Positions 32,846 through 41,487 of a DNA stretch of 64,000 bases are shown here, in pieces. Origin of the DNA: Sandaracinus amylolyticus (GTDB taxonomy: Bacteria > Myxococcota_A > Polyangia > Polyangiales > Sandaracinaceae); assembly GCF_000737325.1 (NCBI RefSeq), contig NZ_CP011125.1, positions 3,286,001 through 3,350,000 of the forward strand, in the 5' to 3' direction. The notes below the pieces were generated by a model that worked only from the letters and a program-made list of their open reading frames with translations, did no database searches and had not been told where the DNA came from. The first letter of the stretch is position 1; the number at the start of each line of letters is the position of its first letter. Position numbers and translations under genes: made by a program.

Positions 32846-35194
32846 ATGGCGAGCACGCTGGACGAGGCGCTCGCGTCGTTCCGTGCGGGGGCGGCGCCCG
32901 ACGAGGTGGTCGATGCCGCGCTCCGCGAGGCCGATCGCGCGCTCGAGTCGGGGCAGGCGCTCGACGGGATCGAAGCGCTGGTGCGCGCCGAGAGCGAGCT
33001 CGGCGCGGGGTTCGGTGGCGTGCGCGGAGGCGGGCTCGGCGTGCGCCACGTCGAGCGCCCGCGCGTGCACGCGCTGCTCGGGTTCCGCGAGCGCGTCGAT
33101 CGCACGCTGCCCGCGCTGCGGCGCGCGGTGCGCTTCCCGGAGGACGTCCGCCGCGCGCTGGAGCTCGAGGTGGAGCGCGCGATCGCGCTGTCGCGCGCGT
33201 TCGTCGAGCTCGGCTGGTACGCGCACGGCGCGTCGATGCTCGCCGCGTCGGAGCTGCCGCTCGGGTACCTCGGCGCGCGCCCCACGCAGCGCTTCGAGTG
33301 GCTGAGGCAGCGCGCGAGCTGGGCGTTCGCCGCGCGCGAGCTCGGCGAGGCGCGCCAGGCGGTGCGCGACTACCACGCGCTGGTGCGCGACGGCGGGCTG
33401 CCCGACGTCGAGATCGATCGCCTGCTCGACGAGCTGACGGGATGGCTCGAGGTCGCGCCGGTGCGCACGCTCGTCGCGGAGCTCGCGCCGCGCGTCGCGG
33501 GGCACCCCGAGCGCGAGGGGCGCTTGCTCGCGTGGGACATCGCGTCGACGCTCTTCTTCCCGTGGGACGAGGCGCTCGAGGCGGAGCTCGAGTCGCGGCT
33601 CCGCGAGCCCACGGTCGCGACGCTCGAGGCGCTCGTCGATCGCGTCGGCGAGGCCCTCGCCGCCCGCGCCGCGCTCGCGAGCGATCCGCTGCCGCGGCCC
33701 GCGCTGCTCGAGGACGGCGGGCGCGTGCTGATGCTGCTCGATCGGCTCGCCGATCTCGCGCTCGCGCGCGACGCGGAGAAGCTCGCGCTGCGTGCGCGCG
33801 TGACCGCGCACGAGCAGATGCTCGACGTGCTCGCGGCGCTGCGCCCCGACGCGCTCGAGGCGATGCATCCCGTCGACGCCGCGCGCGTGCGCGAGCTCCT
33901 CGATGAGGCGCCGTGGTCCGAGGCGGCGCGCGGCGCGCGCCTCGCGCGGCTGCGCGCGTCGATCACCGACGACGCCGACGCGCGCGTGATCGCGGCGCTC
34001 GTCGCGGATCCGCTGCTCCCCCCGAGCGACGCCGAGATTCTCTCGGCATCGCGGCTCGGGGTCGACGGAGCGCTCGTCGCGCCCGACGAGGACACGCTCG
34101 ACCTCGTGGCTGCGCTCGTCGATCGCAGCGCGCTGTGCTCGTCGGGCAGCGGTGGAGACCGCGAGATCGAGCGCGGCACGATCGCGCTCGCGCGCCGCTG
34201 GCTCGAGCACGCGATCACCTCGGAGGATCGCGCGCTCGCGATGGAGGCGAAGGAGATCCTCGCCGGCGCGCTCGAGCTCGAGGGCGATCTCGCGGGCGCG
34301 CTCGCGCTCTTCGAGGAGCTCGCGACGTACTTCGAGGCGCGCGATCACGAGCGCTGGGTGCGCGCGATCGAGCGCTGCGCGATGCTCGCGAAGCAGACCG
34401 GCCGTCTCGCCGCCGCGGGACGCGCGGCGCGCAGCGGCTTCCGTCCCGGCGGTCGGGTGCAGCTCCCGGCGCAGGATCTCCCCGAGCCGAGCGATCCGAT
34501 GCAGGCCGAGGAGCAGGCCGAGCGCGCGATCGCCGTCGCGCTGCGCACCAGCGATCCCGAGGTCGGCGAGGCGTGGCTGCGGCGCGCGCTCGCGCTCTAC
34601 GATCGCGTGCCCGACGGCCGCCGCCGCGAGGACGAGATCTGGGAGCGGATCGCGGATCTCTGGCAGGCCGAGGCCGACGCGCTCTTCGAGTCGGGCGACG
34701 CGACGAGCGAGACGCTCGACGAGGCACACCGCCGCGCGCACGAGGCCCTGGTGCGCGCGATCGAGGTGAACGAGGACCTCGGCGACGGCGAGCGCGTGTT
34801 CGAGCTCTCGGGCCGCGTGCTCGACGTGCTGTGGACGTGGCTCACGCGCTGGGAGGACGCGATCGATGCGTTCCTCACGCTCGCGCGCGGCCGCTTCCGC
34901 TCGGCGATCGCCCGCGCCGATCTCGATCACGCGGCGGCTGCGCTCTTCGAGCTGCGCGCGCACCTCGCGGACTTCCGCAGCGACACGTCGGACCTCGAGA
35001 TCGAGGGCGACGAGGGCGGCACGTTCGTCGCGCGGTTCGAAGAGCTCGAGCGCGAGATGGCGGACGGCGTCGCGGCGGAGACCGAGAAGCTCGGCGAGCC
35101 GTGGTGGGCCGAGCGCCTCGAGCGGCGCGCCGCGCTGCTCGAAGCGCGCTGGGCGCAGCTCGACGACGACGACGACGGCGACGACGAGCCCTGA
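32846..35194 (+). CDS. Large hypothetical helical-repeat (TPR-like) protein
   Basis: A 782-residue, Ala/Arg/Glu/Leu-rich soluble protein that I do not recognise as a named family. The middle and C-terminal parts have TPR/helical-hairpin character (AMEAKEILAGALELEGDLAGALALFEELATYFEARDHERWVRAIERCAMLAKQTGRLAAAGRAA near residues 470-530; EIWERIADLWQAEADALFE near 600). It ends in an acidic tail (DDDDDGDDE). No signal peptide or membrane span. A TAGAGC box sits at 32831-32836. It is followed 18 bp later by mak, so it could be the lead gene of a mak-tam unit, but no functional link is visible. Confidence 0.7.
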   Translation: MASTLDEALASFRAGAAPDEVVDAALREADRALESGQALDGIEALVRAESELGAGFGGVRGGGLGVRHVERPRVHALLGFRERVDRTLPALRRAVRFPEDVRRALELEVERAIALSRAFVELGWYAHGASMLAASELPLGYLGARPTQRFEWLRQRASWAFAARELGEARQAVRDYHALVRDGGLPDVEIDRLLDELTGWLEVAPVRTLVAELAPRVAGHPEREGRLLAWDIASTLFFPWDEALEAELESRLREPTVATLEALVDRVGEALAARAALASDPLPRPALLEDGGRVLMLLDRLADLALARDAEKLALRARVTAHEQMLDVLAALRPDALEAMHPVDAARVRELLDEAPWSEAARGARLARLRASITDDADARVIAALVADPLLPPSDAEILSASRLGVDGALVAPDEDTLDLVAALVDRSALCSSGSGGDREIERGTIALARRWLEHAITSEDRALAMEAKEILAGALELEGDLAGALALFEELATYFEARDHERWVRAIERCAMLAKQTGRLAAAGRAARSGFRPGGRVQLPAQDLPEPSDPMQAEEQAERAIAVALRTSDPEVGEAWLRRALALYDRVPDGRRREDEIWERIADLWQAEADALFESGDATSETLDEAHRRAHEALVRAIEVNEDLGDGERVFELSGRVLDVLWTWLTRWEDAIDAFLTLARGRFRSAIARADLDHAAAALFELRAHLADFRSDTSDLEIEGDEGGTFVARFEELEREMADGVAAETEKLGEPWWAERLERRAALLEARWAQLDDDDDGDDEP

Positions 35195-35212
35195 GCCGGC
35201 TACCGTTGCGCC

Positions 35213-36127
35213 ATGCGGATCGGGGTCGACCTCGGCGGGACGAAGATCGAAGCGATCGCGCTCGCGGACGACGGGACCATCGCCGTCCGCCGGCGCGTCG
35301 CGACGCCGGCGCGCGAGGGGTACGACGCGATCATCGGCGCGATCGCGGAGCTCGTGCGCACGGTCGAGCGCGACGCGGGCTGCGCGGGTGCGAGCGTCGG
35401 CGTGGGCACGCCGGGCGCGCTCTCGCCCGCGACCGGGCTCCTCCGCAACTCGAACACGGTGTGCCTCAACGGCCGCCCGCTCGATCGCGATCTCTCGGTC
35501 GCGCTCGGTCGTCCGCTGCGCATCGCGAACGACGCGAACTGCTTCGCTCTCTCGGAAGCGAGCGACGGAGCGGCCGCGGGCGCGGAGATCGTCTTCGGCG
35601 TGATCCTCGGCACCGGCGTCGGCGGTGGCGTCGTGGTGCGCGGCGACGTGCTGAATGGTCGCCACGGCGTCGCCGGCGAGTGGGGCCACACACCGCTGCC
35701 CTGGCCGCGCGACGACGAGCGCCCCGGCCGCGCGTGTTACTGCGGGCGTCACGGCTGCGTCGAGACGTGGTGCTCGGGGCCCGCGCTCGCCGAGGATCAC
35801 CGTGCGCACACCGGCGAGAGAATCGACGGGCCGACGATCGCGGCGCGCGCCGACGCCGGCGATCCCGCGTGCGTCGCCACGCTCGCGCGCTACGTCGATC
35901 GCCTCGCGCGCTCGCTCGCGATCGTGATCGACCTCGTCGATCCCGACGTGATCGTGCTTGGGGGCGGCGTGGGGTCGATCGCGCAGCTCTATCGCGACCT
36001 GCCCGCGCGCCTGCCCGCGTGGGTGTTCAGCGACGTGGTCACGACGCGCATCGTGCCTCCGCAGCACGGCGACTCGAGCGGCGTGCGCGGCGCGGCGTGG
36101 CTCTGGCCGATCGAGGGCGCGCGATGA
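35213..36127 (+). CDS. mak: ROK family fructokinase
   Basis: A 304-residue sugar kinase of the ROK family. From memory it aligns closely with E. coli Mak along its length, including IGVDLGGTKIEAIAL at the N-terminus, RIANDANCFALSEASDGAAAGAEIVFGVILGTGVGGGVV (catalytic Asp), GEWGHTPLPW (Mak-specific), the zinc site CYCGRHGCVE, PDVIVLGGGV and the ending HGDSSGVRGAAWLWP. All catalytic and zinc-binding residues are present. Expected reaction: ATP-dependent phosphorylation of fructose (Mak also accepts other hexoses). A TACCGT box at 35201-35206 lies 6 bases before the ATG. Overlaps the methyltransferase start (ATGA). Confidence 0.93.
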   Translation: MRIGVDLGGTKIEAIALADDGTIAVRRRVATPAREGYDAIIGAIAELVRTVERDAGCAGASVGVGTPGALSPATGLLRNSNTVCLNGRPLDRDLSVALGRPLRIANDANCFALSEASDGAAAGAEIVFGVILGTGVGGGVVVRGDVLNGRHGVAGEWGHTPLPWPRDDERPGRACYCGRHGCVETWCSGPALAEDHRAHTGERIDGPTIAARADAGDPACVATLARYVDRLARSLAIVIDLVDPDVIVLGGGVGSIAQLYRDLPARLPAWVFSDVVTTRIVPPQHGDSSGVRGAAWLWPIEGAR

Positions 36128-36900
36128 CGAGCGAGTGGCGCCCCGACCTCTACGCGCGCTTCGCGCGCGAGCGCGCGCAGCCGTTCCACGATCTGCTCGC
36201 GCTCGTACGTCCGCGCGCGGCGATGCGCGCCGTCGATCTCGGGTGCGGCACCGGCGAGCTCACGCGCGTGCTGCACGACACGCTCGCGGCTGCGACGACG
36301 CTCGGCATCGACTCGAGCGAGACGATGCTCGCGAAGAGCGCGGCGCACCTCGCGCCCGGGCTCTCGTTCGCGCGTGGCTCGATCGAGTCGTTCACGCCCG
36401 ACGCGCCGCTCGACCTGATCTTCTCCAACGCCGCGCTCCACTGGGTCGACGATCATCCCGCGCTCCTCGCGCGGCTCGCGTCGTTCCTCGCGCCCGGTGG
36501 ACAGCTCGCGGTGCAGGTGCCCGCGAACGAACGTCATCCCTCCCACACCGTCGCCGCCGAGGTCGCGCTCGAGCCTCCGTTCCGCGACGCGCTCGCCGGA
36601 TGGACGCGCGTCTCGCCGGTGCTCGAGATCGCCGACTACGCGCGCGCGCTCCACACGCTCGGTCTCGTCGACGTGCACGTGCGGAGACAGGTCCATCCGC
36701 ACGTGCTCGACACGCGCGACGCGGTCGCGGACTGGACGCGCGGCACGCTGCTCACGGCGTACTTCGCGCGCCTCCCGAGCGAGCTCCACGCGCCGTTCGA
36801 AGCGCGATATCGCGAGCTCCTCCGCGCGCGCCTGCCCGACGAGCGACCGTTCTTCTTCCCGTTCGAGCGCGTCCTCTTCCGCGCCGCGCGATCGGAGTAG
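36124..36900 (+). CDS. tam: Trans-aconitate 2-methyltransferase-like SAM-dependent methyltransferase
   Basis: A 258-residue class I methyltransferase resembling Tam. The opening W-R-P-D-L-Y-x-x-F-A-x-E-R-x-x-P matches Tam's W-x-P-x-L-Y-x-x-F-x-x-x-R-x-x-P. The SAM site is VDLGCGTGELTRVL, then LGIDSSETML and LDLIFSNAALHWVDDHP; AVQVPAN follows. Tam converts trans-aconitate to its methyl ester, relieving inhibition of aconitase. Overlaps the stop of mak by 4 bp, so translation is coupled, although no metabolic link between the two is obvious. Orthology is inferred from whole-length pattern and could extend only to the broader family. Confidence 0.83.
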   Translation: MTSEWRPDLYARFARERAQPFHDLLALVRPRAAMRAVDLGCGTGELTRVLHDTLAAATTLGIDSSETMLAKSAAHLAPGLSFARGSIESFTPDAPLDLIFSNAALHWVDDHPALLARLASFLAPGGQLAVQVPANERHPSHTVAAEVALEPPFRDALAGWTRVSPVLEIADYARALHTLGLVDVHVRRQVHPHVLDTRDAVADWTRGTLLTAYFARLPSELHAPFEARYRELLRARLPDERPFFFPFERVLFRAARSE

Positions 36901-36911
36901 GATCGCAGCGC

Positions 36912-37577
36912 ATGTCGTTCCGCGACGATCGCGACGCGCTCCGTCATCGCAACGAGGCGCTCGAGCGCGAGGTCGAAGCGCTGCGCGCCGAGCGCGACGC
37001 CGCGAGCGAGGCGCGCGACCGCGCGCTCGCCGATGCGGAGCGCGCGCGGAAGGGCGAGATCATCGACGCACCGCACAGCGCGTATCGCGCGGGCGAGAAG
37101 GTGATCGTCGAGTGGCGCGGCTCGTGGTGGGACGCGACGGTCGTCGGTGTCGTCGGCCCGCGCGAGTGGCGCATCCACTACGACGGTTGGTCGAGCTCGT
37201 GGGACGAGGACGTCGGGCCGATGCGCATCCTGCCGCGCGGCGCGACGCCGCCGGGCCCGCGCGCGGGGAAGGGCGCAGGGCGCGCGGTGCTCGTGCTGCT
37301 CGCGCTGCTCGCAGTCGCGATCGCGGCGGTGATCGTGCTCGTGAGAGGGAGCGACGCGCCGGCGTCGGTGCCCGGCGCGTACACCACGCCCGGCACCGCG
37401 CTCGCGCCGAGCGACGCGCTCAGCGTCGGCGCGCCGGTCTGGGTCGAGTGGAACGGCACCTGGTATCGCGCGACCGTGCTCCAGACCTACGACGACGGAA
37501 GTGCGCGGATCCACTACGACGGCTGGTCGGACACGCTCGACGAGACCGTCGCGCGCCCACGCATGCGGCGACCCTGA
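36912..37577 (+). CDS. Single-pass membrane protein with two Tudor-knot-like domains
   Basis: A 221-residue protein. Residues 1-50 are a charged coiled coil. A beta-barrel domain follows (about 58-105: VIVEWRGSWWDATVVGV...IHYDGWSSSWDEDV), then a transmembrane helix (about 125-142), a short linker, and a second copy of the barrel (about 170-218: VWVEWNGTWYRATVLQT...IHYDGWSDTLDETV). The pattern V-x-V-E-W-x-x-x-W/Y-x-A-T-V...I-H-Y-D-G-W is that of chromo barrel/Tudor-knot domains, familiar from eukaryotic chromatin proteins such as MSL3. The two domains would lie on opposite sides of the membrane. A TAGGAT box overlaps the tam stop 8 bases upstream of the ATG. Function unknown. Confidence 0.82.
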   Translation: MSFRDDRDALRHRNEALEREVEALRAERDAASEARDRALADAERARKGEIIDAPHSAYRAGEKVIVEWRGSWWDATVVGVVGPREWRIHYDGWSSSWDEDVGPMRILPRGATPPGPRAGKGAGRAVLVLLALLAVAIAAVIVLVRGSDAPASVPGAYTTPGTALAPSDALSVGAPVWVEWNGTWYRATVLQTYDDGSARIHYDGWSDTLDETVARPRMRRP

Positions 37578-37636
37578 CGCGGGGATCACCCGGTCGGGCG
37601 AGCGACGGCTACGACGCAGTGCGCTATCCCCGGAGT

Positions 37637-37678
37637 CCTGCGCGCGCGCCGGGGTCGGGGGGCAGCGGCGCGCGCGCA
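37637..37678. terminator. GC-rich hairpin between convergent genes
   Basis: CCTGCGCGCGCGCCG (37637-37651) and CGGCGCGCGCAGG (37666-37678) form a 13-bp stem with a two-base bulge and a 14-base loop. It lies between the convergent Tudor-knot and macrodomain genes (gap 37578-37693), where a bidirectional terminator is expected. No T-tract. Confidence 0.5.
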
Positions 37679-37693
37679 GGGCCTCGGCCCTTC

Positions 37694-38218
37694 CTAGGGG
37701 GCGCTCTTCGCGAGCGCGTCCTGGAAGGCGCGGAGCACGTCGTCGCTGAAGAGCACGAAGCGGATCGCGTCGATGCGCCACGCGCGCTCGCGCGCGACGC
37801 CGATCGCGATGCGCGCCGCTGCGTCGATCGGATACCCGAACACGCCACACGAGATCGCGGGCAGCGCGACGCTCTTCGCCTCGTTCGCCTCGGCGAGCGC
37901 GAGCGACGAGCGGAACGCCGACGCGAGCAGTCGCGCGTCCTCCGACACGCCGCGATAGCGCGGCCCGACCGCGTGGATCACCCACGTCGCGCGCAGCTTG
38001 CCGAACGCCGGTGTGATGCGTGCCTCGCCGACCGGGCACCGCACGCGCGGCGGCTCGACGATCGGCAGCGCGCGACACGCGTCGAGCAGCTCGCGCCCGG
38101 CGGCGCGATGGATCGCTCCGTCCACGCCGCCGCCGCCGAGCAGCGTCTCGTTCGCTGCGTTGACGATGGCCTCGACCTCGACCTCGGTGATGTCACCGCG
38201 CTCGACCGTGATCGCCAT
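37694..38218 (-). CDS. Macrodomain protein (O-acetyl-ADP-ribose deacetylase type)
   Basis: A 174-residue single macrodomain of the MacroD/YmdB group. ITVERGDITEVEVEAIVNAANETLLGGGGVDGAIHRAAG holds the ADP-ribose-binding Asp and the catalytic N-A-A-N and GGGGVD loop; C-P-V-G-E-A, VIHAVGPRYRG and AISCGVFGYP complete the site. Such enzymes hydrolyse O-acetyl-ADP-ribose or remove mono-ADP-ribose from proteins or nucleic acids. Stand-alone gene, divergent from a secreted protein gene with only 59 bp between. No ADP-ribosyltransferase or toxin is visible nearby. Confidence 0.94.
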   Translation of the reverse strand: MAITVERGDITEVEVEAIVNAANETLLGGGGVDGAIHRAAGRELLDACRALPIVEPPRVRCPVGEARITPAFGKLRATWVIHAVGPRYRGVSEDARLLASAFRSSLALAEANEAKSVALPAISCGVFGYPIDAAARIAIGVARERAWRIDAIRFVLFSDDVLRAFQDALAKSAP

Positions 38219-38277
38219 GCGCGCAGCGTAGTGCGCTTTTGCAGGTCGTGGGCACGCGTGGTAAGGCTCGCGCCCAC

Positions 38278-38841
38278 ATGGGCCGCAGTACGTCCAGGTG
38301 GAGCGCCGTGCTCGGCGCCGCGCTCGTCGGGATCGCGGTCCCATGCGCGGCGCACGCCGAGGACGCGCCCGAGGTCGATCCCGAGAGCGGTCACGTCTCC
38401 GTGAGCGGCGGCGCCCTCGCGGGCGACGACGCAGGGTCGCTCGCGTTCCGCCCGCTGGTGCGCGCCGAGGTCGCGTTCAACGTCGCGGGACCGCTCGCGG
38501 CCGGCGGCTTCCTCCAGGTCGCGTTCGCCGATGGCGGCATGAGCGACGCGCCGGCGTTCGGCGGCGGCGTGTTGCTCACGCTGCGCCCCGATCTACCGGA
38601 GCTCGGGTTCGTGCCGCACCTCGAGATCACCGGCTCGCGGCTCCAGCTGCCGAGCCGCGGCGACGGCCTCGTCGACGCGTGGTCGGCGGGCATCGGCGGT
38701 GGCATCGGCGTCACGATCGTGACCGGCGTCGCCGTCGAAGCGCGCGTCCATCACGGCTGGTACTTCGGCCTGCCCGCGACGAGCTCGCTCTCCGAGAGCG
38801 CGTGGACGTTCGGCGGCGCGCTGACCGTCGACCTGCCCTGA
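38278..38841 (+). CDS. Exported beta-barrel-like protein
   Basis: A 187-residue protein with a cleavable signal peptide ending P-C-A-A-H-A|E-D (about residue 25). The mature part alternates hydrophobic and polar residues in long strands with Gly-rich turns (FRPLVRAEVAFNVAGPLAAGGFLQVAFADGG; GVLLTLRPDLPELGFVPHLEITGSRLQL; SAWTFGGALTVDLP ending in a hydrophobic residue). This is compatible with a small outer-membrane beta-barrel, although a Phe C-terminus is absent. Function unknown. A TAAGGC box (38262-38267) lies 10 bases upstream of the ATG. Confidence 0.72.
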   Translation: MGRSTSRWSAVLGAALVGIAVPCAAHAEDAPEVDPESGHVSVSGGALAGDDAGSLAFRPLVRAEVAFNVAGPLAAGGFLQVAFADGGMSDAPAFGGGVLLTLRPDLPELGFVPHLEITGSRLQLPSRGDGLVDAWSAGIGGGIGVTIVTGVAVEARVHHGWYFGLPATSSLSESAWTFGGALTVDLP

Positions 38842-38849
38842 GCGAGCGC

Positions 38850-39932
38850 TCAGCTGTCGTACATCCCGTTCGAGATCTCGAGCGCGTAGGTCGCGCAGCT
38901 GAGCGCAGCGCCGGGGCGACGCCGCACGCGCACGAAGAACGTCGCGGTGTCGTCGGTGCAGTGCGCGGCCGCATCGCTCGGCGCCGTGGGCGACGCCCAG
39001 CACGGGCACTGCCCGGACACCACGCCTCCCACGTCGCCGCGGAAGTCGGTCGCCCACGAGTAGTCGATCGTCGGCGTGGCCGGCCCGGGGCACGCGACGC
39101 CGCCGCAGCTCCCGCGCGACACGGTGATCTCGAACGTGTCGTCGGGGTTCGTCATCAGCTGCGCGCGCACGTGGAAGTTGTCGCAGGTCGTGTCGGCGAC
39201 GTCGGTCGCCGTGAAGCGGTACCAGACGACGCGATCGTCGGGCAGCACGTTGCCGGTCACGACGTGCGTGCGTCCCGGCGAGTCGGGGAAGTCACCGAGG
39301 TCGATCGCGGTCTCGCACGTCACGCCCTGGCCGAGGTCGGGCATCGCGGCGCACTCGCAGCCCGGCACGGTGCGATCGAGATCGAACGTGCCGCTCGGGC
39401 ATCCGCACGAGCCGTCGATGCACACGCCGCCGCCCGGGTAGTACTCGCAGATCGCCGCGGGGTCGCCTTCGTCGACGTTCGTGTCGCAGTCCTCGTCGTC
39501 GCCGTCGCAGATCTCGTCGAGCAGCGGGCTCTTCTCGGGATCGGTCTCGTCGCAGTCCTCGCCCGCCGGCGAGCCGTCACCGTCGACGTCGACGTCGTCG
39601 GGCACGCAGTAGCGCGCGTGGCAGGTCGAGCCTGCGCGGCAGGTCCCGTCGCCCGCGCACGGCGGGTACGGCGCGCACTCGCCCTCGAAGCAGTACTCGA
39701 ACGGCTCGCAGCTCACGCCTTCGCACGACGGCGGCGCCATCGCATCGACGGGCGGCCCCGAGTCGCGTCGTCCGCCGTCGATGCCGCTGACCTGCGCGTC
39801 GCGCGTGCCGGCGTCCACGTCGTCACCATCGTCGCCGCCCCCGCCACCGCAGCCCGCCAGCGCGCCTGTCACGACGAGCAGGGCAGCGATCGACGAGACC
39901 AGCGAGACGGCCTTCTCAGCTTGCGTCGGCAC
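38850..39932 (-). CDS. Secreted lipoprotein with MopE-like metal-binding motif
   Basis: A 360-residue lipoprotein. The signal peptide ends V-T-G-A-L-A-G-C, followed by Gly-rich and DAG-type linker (DAGTRDAQVSGIDGG). A Cys-rich module (PPSCEGVSCEPFEYCFEGEC) precedes the motif DVDGDGSPAGEDCDETDPEKSP...EICDGDDEDCDTNVDEG (residues about 110-150), the calcium/copper-binding pattern seen in many myxobacterial surface proteins. A Cys-containing domain and a C-terminal beta-sandwich-like domain (VVWYRFTATDV...FEITVSRGSCGG) follow. GTG start with AGAGGTG upstream. The start is 505 bp from the PP2C gene, with the repeat array between. Function unknown, probably cell-surface. Confidence 0.85.
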   Translation of the reverse strand: MPTQAEKAVSLVSSIAALLVVTGALAGCGGGGGDDGDDVDAGTRDAQVSGIDGGRRDSGPPVDAMAPPSCEGVSCEPFEYCFEGECAPYPPCAGDGTCRAGSTCHARYCVPDDVDVDGDGSPAGEDCDETDPEKSPLLDEICDGDDEDCDTNVDEGDPAAICEYYPGGGVCIDGSCGCPSGTFDLDRTVPGCECAAMPDLGQGVTCETAIDLGDFPDSPGRTHVVTGNVLPDDRVVWYRFTATDVADTTCDNFHVRAQLMTNPDDTFEITVSRGSCGGVACPGPATPTIDYSWATDFRGDVGGVVSGQCPCWASPTAPSDAAAHCTDDTATFFVRVRRRPGAALSCATYALEISNGMYDS

Positions 39933-40102
39933 GGCCAAGCACCTCTGCCCGTCGAGGCACGATCGCAACGCGATGCGCGTCGGAGGCGGTGAAATCGCGC
40001 GGACATCGCGCGTCGAATGCGAGGCTATCACAGACCACCACGCGCCCGGAAACCCCCGCCCGCCGACGCGACGAAGGCTGGTTCGTCGCGAAGCGCGCGG
40101 CG

Positions 40103-40437
40103 CAGGTCTCGACCCGCCGCCCAGCGCGCGCGATCGCAAGCGGGTTGGGCACCCGCGCGCAGCTCGGGGGTCGACAGGGGGGCGCGCAGCCCCCCGGGGC
40201 AACCCAGCGCGGCACGTCTCGCCACGCGGCGCAGCGCGTGATCGCAAGCGGGTTGAGGACCCGCGCGCAGCTCGGGGGTCGACAGGGGGGCGCACAGCCC
40301 TCCGGGGAAACTCAGCGCGACGTCTCGACGCGCGGCGCAGCGCGCGAGATCGCAAGCGGGCTGAGGACCCGCGCGCAGCTCGGGGGTCGACAGGGGGGCG
40401 CACAGCCCCCCGGGGAAACTCAGCCCCCCGGGGCAGC
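40103..40437 (-). repeat. Three tandem 108-bp copies of a gene-end repeat element
   Basis: Immediately downstream of the PP2C stop on its own strand. GATCGCAAGCGGG (plus strand) recurs at 40132, 40240 and 40348, spacing exactly 108 bp. Each copy contains, read on the minus strand, a GC hairpin (GGGGGGCTGTGCGCCCCCC), TGTCGACCCCCGAG, CTGCGCGCGGGT and CCGCTTGCGATC, and a variable flank. The modules match those after the ABC operon and the ACP genes. The rest of the 505-bp interval (39933-40102) holds no gene I can support. Confidence 0.85.
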
Positions 40438-41487
40438 TCAGCGCGGCTCGTCGACGCGGATCAGGATCACGCTGACGTTGTCCTTGCCGCCGCGCTCGTT
40501 GGCATCGCTGATCAGCTTCCGCACCGCCGCGTCGAGATCGTCGTGCGTGCTGCGGATGAGCTTCGCGATGTCGTCCTCGGGGACCATCTTCGACAGCCCG
40601 TCGGAGCAGAGCAGGTAGTAGTCGCCGTTGTGCGGCTCGTCGACGTTGAGATCGACCTCGACCTCGTCGAACACGCCGACCGCTCGGCTGAGCTTGTTCG
40701 CGCTCGGCCCCTGGATGCCCATCGCGCCGAGCGTGTGATCGGTCGTGAGCTGCGTGAGCTCGCCGTCGCGCAGTCGATAGAGACGGCTGTCGCCGACGTG
40801 CGCGATGTACACGCGCTTGCGGTTCGGCGAGAAGCGCGCCGCGACGAGCGTCGTGCCCATGCCCGCCTGGGCCTCGTTCGCGCGCGCCTGCTTCAGGATC
40901 GCGGCGTTCGCGCTCTGGATCGCGCGCACGAGCTCGTCGCCGCGGCGCGGCAGCCCGGGGATCGGCGAGCCGCCGAAGTGCCCGGTCTCGAACGACGCGG
41001 TGATCACGTCGATCGCCATCTGGCTCGCGACCTCGCCCGCCGCGTAGCCGCCCATGCCGTCGGCGATCGCGAAGAGCGAGTGCGCCTGCAGCACGAGGTA
41101 CGCGTCCTCGTTGTGCTTGCGGCGCCGGCCCGCGTCGGTCTGGCCGACCGCGGTCACGAGGATCCGAGGCTGAGGCCCCGTGGGCTCGTCCTCCTCGATC
41201 TCTCCGGGCAGCCCGGTCTCGGAGATCTCGATCTCCATGCTGCCGACGTTCGAATTCGCGTTCGCGTGCGCCGACGCTCCGGGCGGCGGGCTCGACGCGA
41301 GCTTCGTCCCGTTCTCCTCGCCCGTCGCGTCGCGACGACGCGGCATCGGGCCCGCGGCGAGCCCCGCCGCGCCCACGCCGACGGCAGCAGGCTCGCGCGC
41401 GCCTCCGTCACGGCGCCTGCCGAGCAGGAGGAAGAGAACGGCCGCCAGCACGAGGCCAGCGACGCCTGCGATGATCCAAGTCGTCAT
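40438..41487 (-). CDS. PP2C-type protein phosphatase with N-terminal membrane anchor
   Basis: A 349-residue Ser/Thr phosphatase. A single N-terminal transmembrane segment (WIIAGVAGLVLAAVLFLLLG, residues 4-23) and a disordered linker (24-95) precede a complete PP2C/PPM catalytic domain. Metal-binding motifs are present: GQTDAGRRRKHNEDAY, FAIADGMGGYAAGEVAS, AHVGDSRLYRL, CSDGLSKMV and the terminal GGKDNVSVILIRVD. It should dephosphorylate proteins at the cytoplasmic face. A TAGGAT box is 14 bases upstream of the ATG. Divergently transcribed from a Ser/Thr kinase gene 276 bp away, a natural kinase-phosphatase pair. Confidence 0.93.
   Translation of the reverse strand: MTTWIIAGVAGLVLAAVLFLLLGRRRDGGAREPAAVGVGAAGLAAGPMPRRRDATGEENGTKLASSPPPGASAHANANSNVGSMEIEISETGLPGEIEEDEPTGPQPRILVTAVGQTDAGRRRKHNEDAYLVLQAHSLFAIADGMGGYAAGEVASQMAIDVITASFETGHFGGSPIPGLPRRGDELVRAIQSANAAILKQARANEAQAGMGTTLVAARFSPNRKRVYIAHVGDSRLYRLRDGELTQLTTDHTLGAMGIQGPSANKLSRAVGVFDEVEVDLNVDEPHNGDYYLLCSDGLSKMVPEDDIAKLIRSTHDDLDAAVRKLISDANERGGKDNVSVILIRVDEPR

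Noticed and set aside
39989-40618. Plus-strand frame with a 36-residue repeat (QLGGRQGGAQPP)
   Set aside because: The 108-bp DNA repeat happens to be a multiple of three; the frame runs antisense into the PP2C gene and copies elsewhere in the window are in non-coding DNA.
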